From assembly GCA_030158535.1 (NCBI GenBank), contig JAOASV010000192.1, forward strand, positions 938-8,657: a stretch of 7,720 nucleotides of DNA, in the 5' to 3' direction. The number at the start of each line of letters is the position of its first letter. The stretch's first letter is position 1. The translations under genes and the position numbers were made by a program. A model generated the notes under the pieces. The model worked only from the letters and a program-made list of their open reading frames with translations, had not been told where the DNA came from and searched no databases. Positions 6,601 to 7,720 of this stretch are shown in pieces. Origin of the DNA: Sediminibacterium sp. Its GTDB lineage: Bacteria > Bacteroidota > Bacteroidia > Chitinophagales > Chitinophagaceae.

Positions 6601-6612
6601 ACCTAAGGAGGT
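6601..6612 (+). promoter_or_regulatory. rpsU: Perfect Shine-Dalgarno site of rpsU, with a small self-complementary element
   Basis: AAGGAGGT at 6605-6612 can pair with eight bases of the 16S anti-SD and ends 8 nt before the ATG. It is the only strong SD before any gene in the window. The preceding ACCT (6601-6604) can pair with AGGT (6609-6612) around an AAGG loop. This gives a weak 4-bp hairpin that would partly hide the SD; its effect is inference. Confidence 0.85.
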
Positions 6613-6620
6613 ATCATAGT

Positions 6621-6818
6621 ATGTTAATTATCGACTCAAAAGATTGCGAAAACATCGACAAAGCGCTTAAGAAGTACAAAAAGAAGTTTGAAAAAAGCAA
6701 AACGCTTTTACAATTAAGAGAGCGTCAAGCTTTCACTAAGCCTTCAGTTGTGCGTCGTGGACAAGTGTTAAAAGCAATCTACAAGCAACAAATAGCTAGC
6801 GGAAAAATCGAAGGGTAA
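6621..6818 (+). CDS. rpsU: 30S ribosomal protein bS21
   Basis: This small, very basic subunit protein of the 30S platform sits near the 3' end of 16S rRNA. The 65-residue product shows the bS21 pattern: an acidic N-terminal stretch with ENIDKALKKYKKKFEKSKTL, then LRERQAFTKPS and a basic tail. The size is normal for the family. In Bacteroidota, bS21 together with bS6 and bS18 is known to help hide the anti-SD of 16S rRNA, and rpsU is among the few genes keeping a strong SD. Both points fit this locus and suggest autoregulation. The gene has its own promoter and terminator and is followed by the Xer recombinase. Confidence 0.97.
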   Translation: MLIIDSKDCENIDKALKKYKKKFEKSKTLLQLRERQAFTKPSVVRRGQVLKAIYKQQIASGKIEG

Positions 6819-6844
6819 TTACTCTTTATTTCCTAAATCATATT

Positions 6845-6883
6845 AAGTAGCCTTAAGTATCTTAACTTTAGGCTACTTTTTTT
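6845..6883 (+). terminator. Intrinsic terminator after rpsU
   Basis: AAGTAGCCT (6845-6853) pairs perfectly with AGGCTACTT (6870-6878). Above a T-T mismatch, AAGT pairs with ACTT for four more pairs around a 6-nt loop. The stem runs into T7 (6877-6883). It lies 26 nt after the rpsU stop. Confidence 0.85.
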
Positions 6884-6902
6884 ATGCCCAAACTTTTGGT
6901 TC

Positions 6903-7720
6903 ATGTCTGATGCGTACGCGGTCCTATTGCAACCTTTTTTAGACCATCTCAAATTTGAGAAGCGTTATGCCCAGCATACTATTATAGCGTATCAAAACGA
7001 CCTTGCTCAGTTTTTTGCCTACCTCGCCAGTCAATTTGATGCACCTCCGCTTGAAGGCATCACGGCCATGTATATCAGGTCTTGGCTCGCCGAAATGAAA
7101 GAGGAGGGGTTAACGGCCAAAAGTTTAAACCGCAAAATATCAGCACTCAAATCTTTTTTTAAATACCAACTTAAAACCGGGGTGCTTGCTACAAGTCCCA
7201 TGGCTACCATTGTAACGCCTAAAGTGCGCAAAAGGCTGCCAGCCTTTGTTGCAGAGGTTGATATGGAAACTTTGTTTGCTCATATCGAATTTCCGGACAA
7301 TTGGAAGGGTAGAACCGAAAGACTGGTGCTCCAATTATTTTATAGTACGGGTATGCGTTTGTCAGAGTTAGTGCATTTAAAAGAGTCGCAACTCGATCCA
7401 TCGTTAAAGCAATTAAAAGTGGTGGGAAAGGGCAACAAAGAAAGGTTGCTTCCGTTAGGTCCAGATCTGCTGAATCAACTGCAAAATTACTGTGCTAGTA
7501 GGCCAGTTAAACTACCCGGCGTTGACAATTTGTTTACTTCAGAAAATGGCAAGGCTTTACAGCCACGCATGGTGTATACTTTTGTAAAACACTATTTAAG
7601 TTTAGTGACTACACTGCAACAAAAAAGTCCGCATATTTTAAGGCATAGTTTTGCAACGCATTTAATGAACAATGGCGCAGACCTCAATGCAGTAAAGGAG
7701 CTCCTAGGCCACAGTAGCCT
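6903..7720 (+). CDS. xerC: Xer-type site-specific tyrosine recombinase (XerC-like), cut by the right edge
   Basis: This recombinase probably resolves chromosome dimers at dif together with a partner Xer protein. The frame is open from ATG 6903 to the edge (272 complete codons), so only the C-terminal end is missing. The N-terminal core-binding (SAM-like) domain spans about 5-95, with FLDHLKFEKRYAQHTIIAYQ and LNRKISALKSFFKY. The catalytic domain shows Arg152 in STGMRLSEL, Lys176 in GKGNKER, His244 and Arg247 in SPHILRHSFATHL, and His270 in LLGHSS. The nucleophilic Tyr, expected about nine residues further on, lies outside. The full-length layout, intact motifs and rpsU neighbour point to a housekeeping Xer enzyme rather than a phage or transposon integrase. 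XerC versus XerD cannot be settled firmly. There is no SD; AACTTTTG (6891-6898) is one mismatch from a -7 element just before the ATG. Confidence 0.9.
   Translation, partial: MSDAYAVLLQPFLDHLKFEKRYAQHTIIAYQNDLAQFFAYLASQFDAPPLEGITAMYIRSWLAEMKEEGLTAKSLNRKISALKSFFKYQLKTGVLATSPMATIVTPKVRKRLPAFVAEVDMETLFAHIEFPDNWKGRTERLVLQLFYSTGMRLSELVHLKESQLDPSLKQLKVVGKGNKERLLPLGPDLLNQLQNYCASRPVKLPGVDNLFTSENGKALQPRMVYTFVKHYLSLVTTLQQKSPHILRHSFATHLMNNGADLNAVKELLGHSS

Noticed and set aside
6903..7720. Tyrosine recombinase as a sign of a mobile element or integron
   Set aside because: The protein has the standard Xer layout and sits next to rpsU. No att-like direct repeats, cargo genes or tRNA-end duplication are visible.
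1..7720. CRISPR array, insertion sequence, toxin-antitoxin or defence system
   Set aside because: No regular short repeats, terminal inverted repeats, transposase or toxin-like small gene pairs were seen. The gaps between genes are short and explained by promoters, terminators and the tRNA.

Overview
The window looks like core chromosome of a Bacteroidota bacterium, possibly near Chitinophagia, although the exact class cannot be fixed from the sequence. The evidence is moderate-to-low GC, several promoters of the Bacteroidota type (TTTG, about 19-20 nt, then TAnnTTTG), and start regions without Shine-Dalgarno (SD) sequences. The one exception is rpsU, which carries a perfect SD. A tRNA-Gln(UUG), HscA and the rpsU-xerC pair also fit this phylum.

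Layout. Positions 1-1909 (+) are the end of a nucleotide-sugar operon: the last codons of an unidentified gene, a UDP-glucuronate decarboxylase (UDP-xylose synthase) and dTDP-4-dehydrorhamnose reductase (rfbD/rmlD). It closes with a perfect 13-bp hairpin (1918-1946) that also terminates the converging tRNA-Gln(UUG) gene (1951-2024, -). That tRNA has its own well-spaced promoter and a short leader that can fold. Next come a secreted or membrane-anchored SGNH/GDSL hydrolase (2204-2878, +) and the convergent tyrS (2887-4170, -), only 8 nt apart. A 77-bp divergent spacer follows, with a -7 element facing each way; it serves tyrS and an RDD-family membrane protein (4248-4640, +). Fifteen nt further on is hscA (4656-6512, +), an Hsp70 of the Fe-S-assembly type. 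An AT-rich hairpin, a strong promoter and the SD-bearing rpsU (bS21) follow, then a terminator. The last gene is a Xer-type tyrosine recombinase (6903 onward, cut by the right edge before its catalytic tyrosine).

The genes fall into unrelated housekeeping units: surface sugar precursors, translation (tRNA-Gln, TyrRS, bS21), Fe-S or protein folding (HscA), and chromosome dimer resolution (Xer). I see no CRISPR array, insertion sequence, prophage, defence island or other clear candidate for a new system. The most interesting signals are regulatory: the lone SD of rpsU with a small self-complementary element around it, the paired and possibly leaderless promoter arrangement at tyrS/RDD, and the structured tRNA-Gln leader. 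No gene-free stretch exceeds 300 bases.
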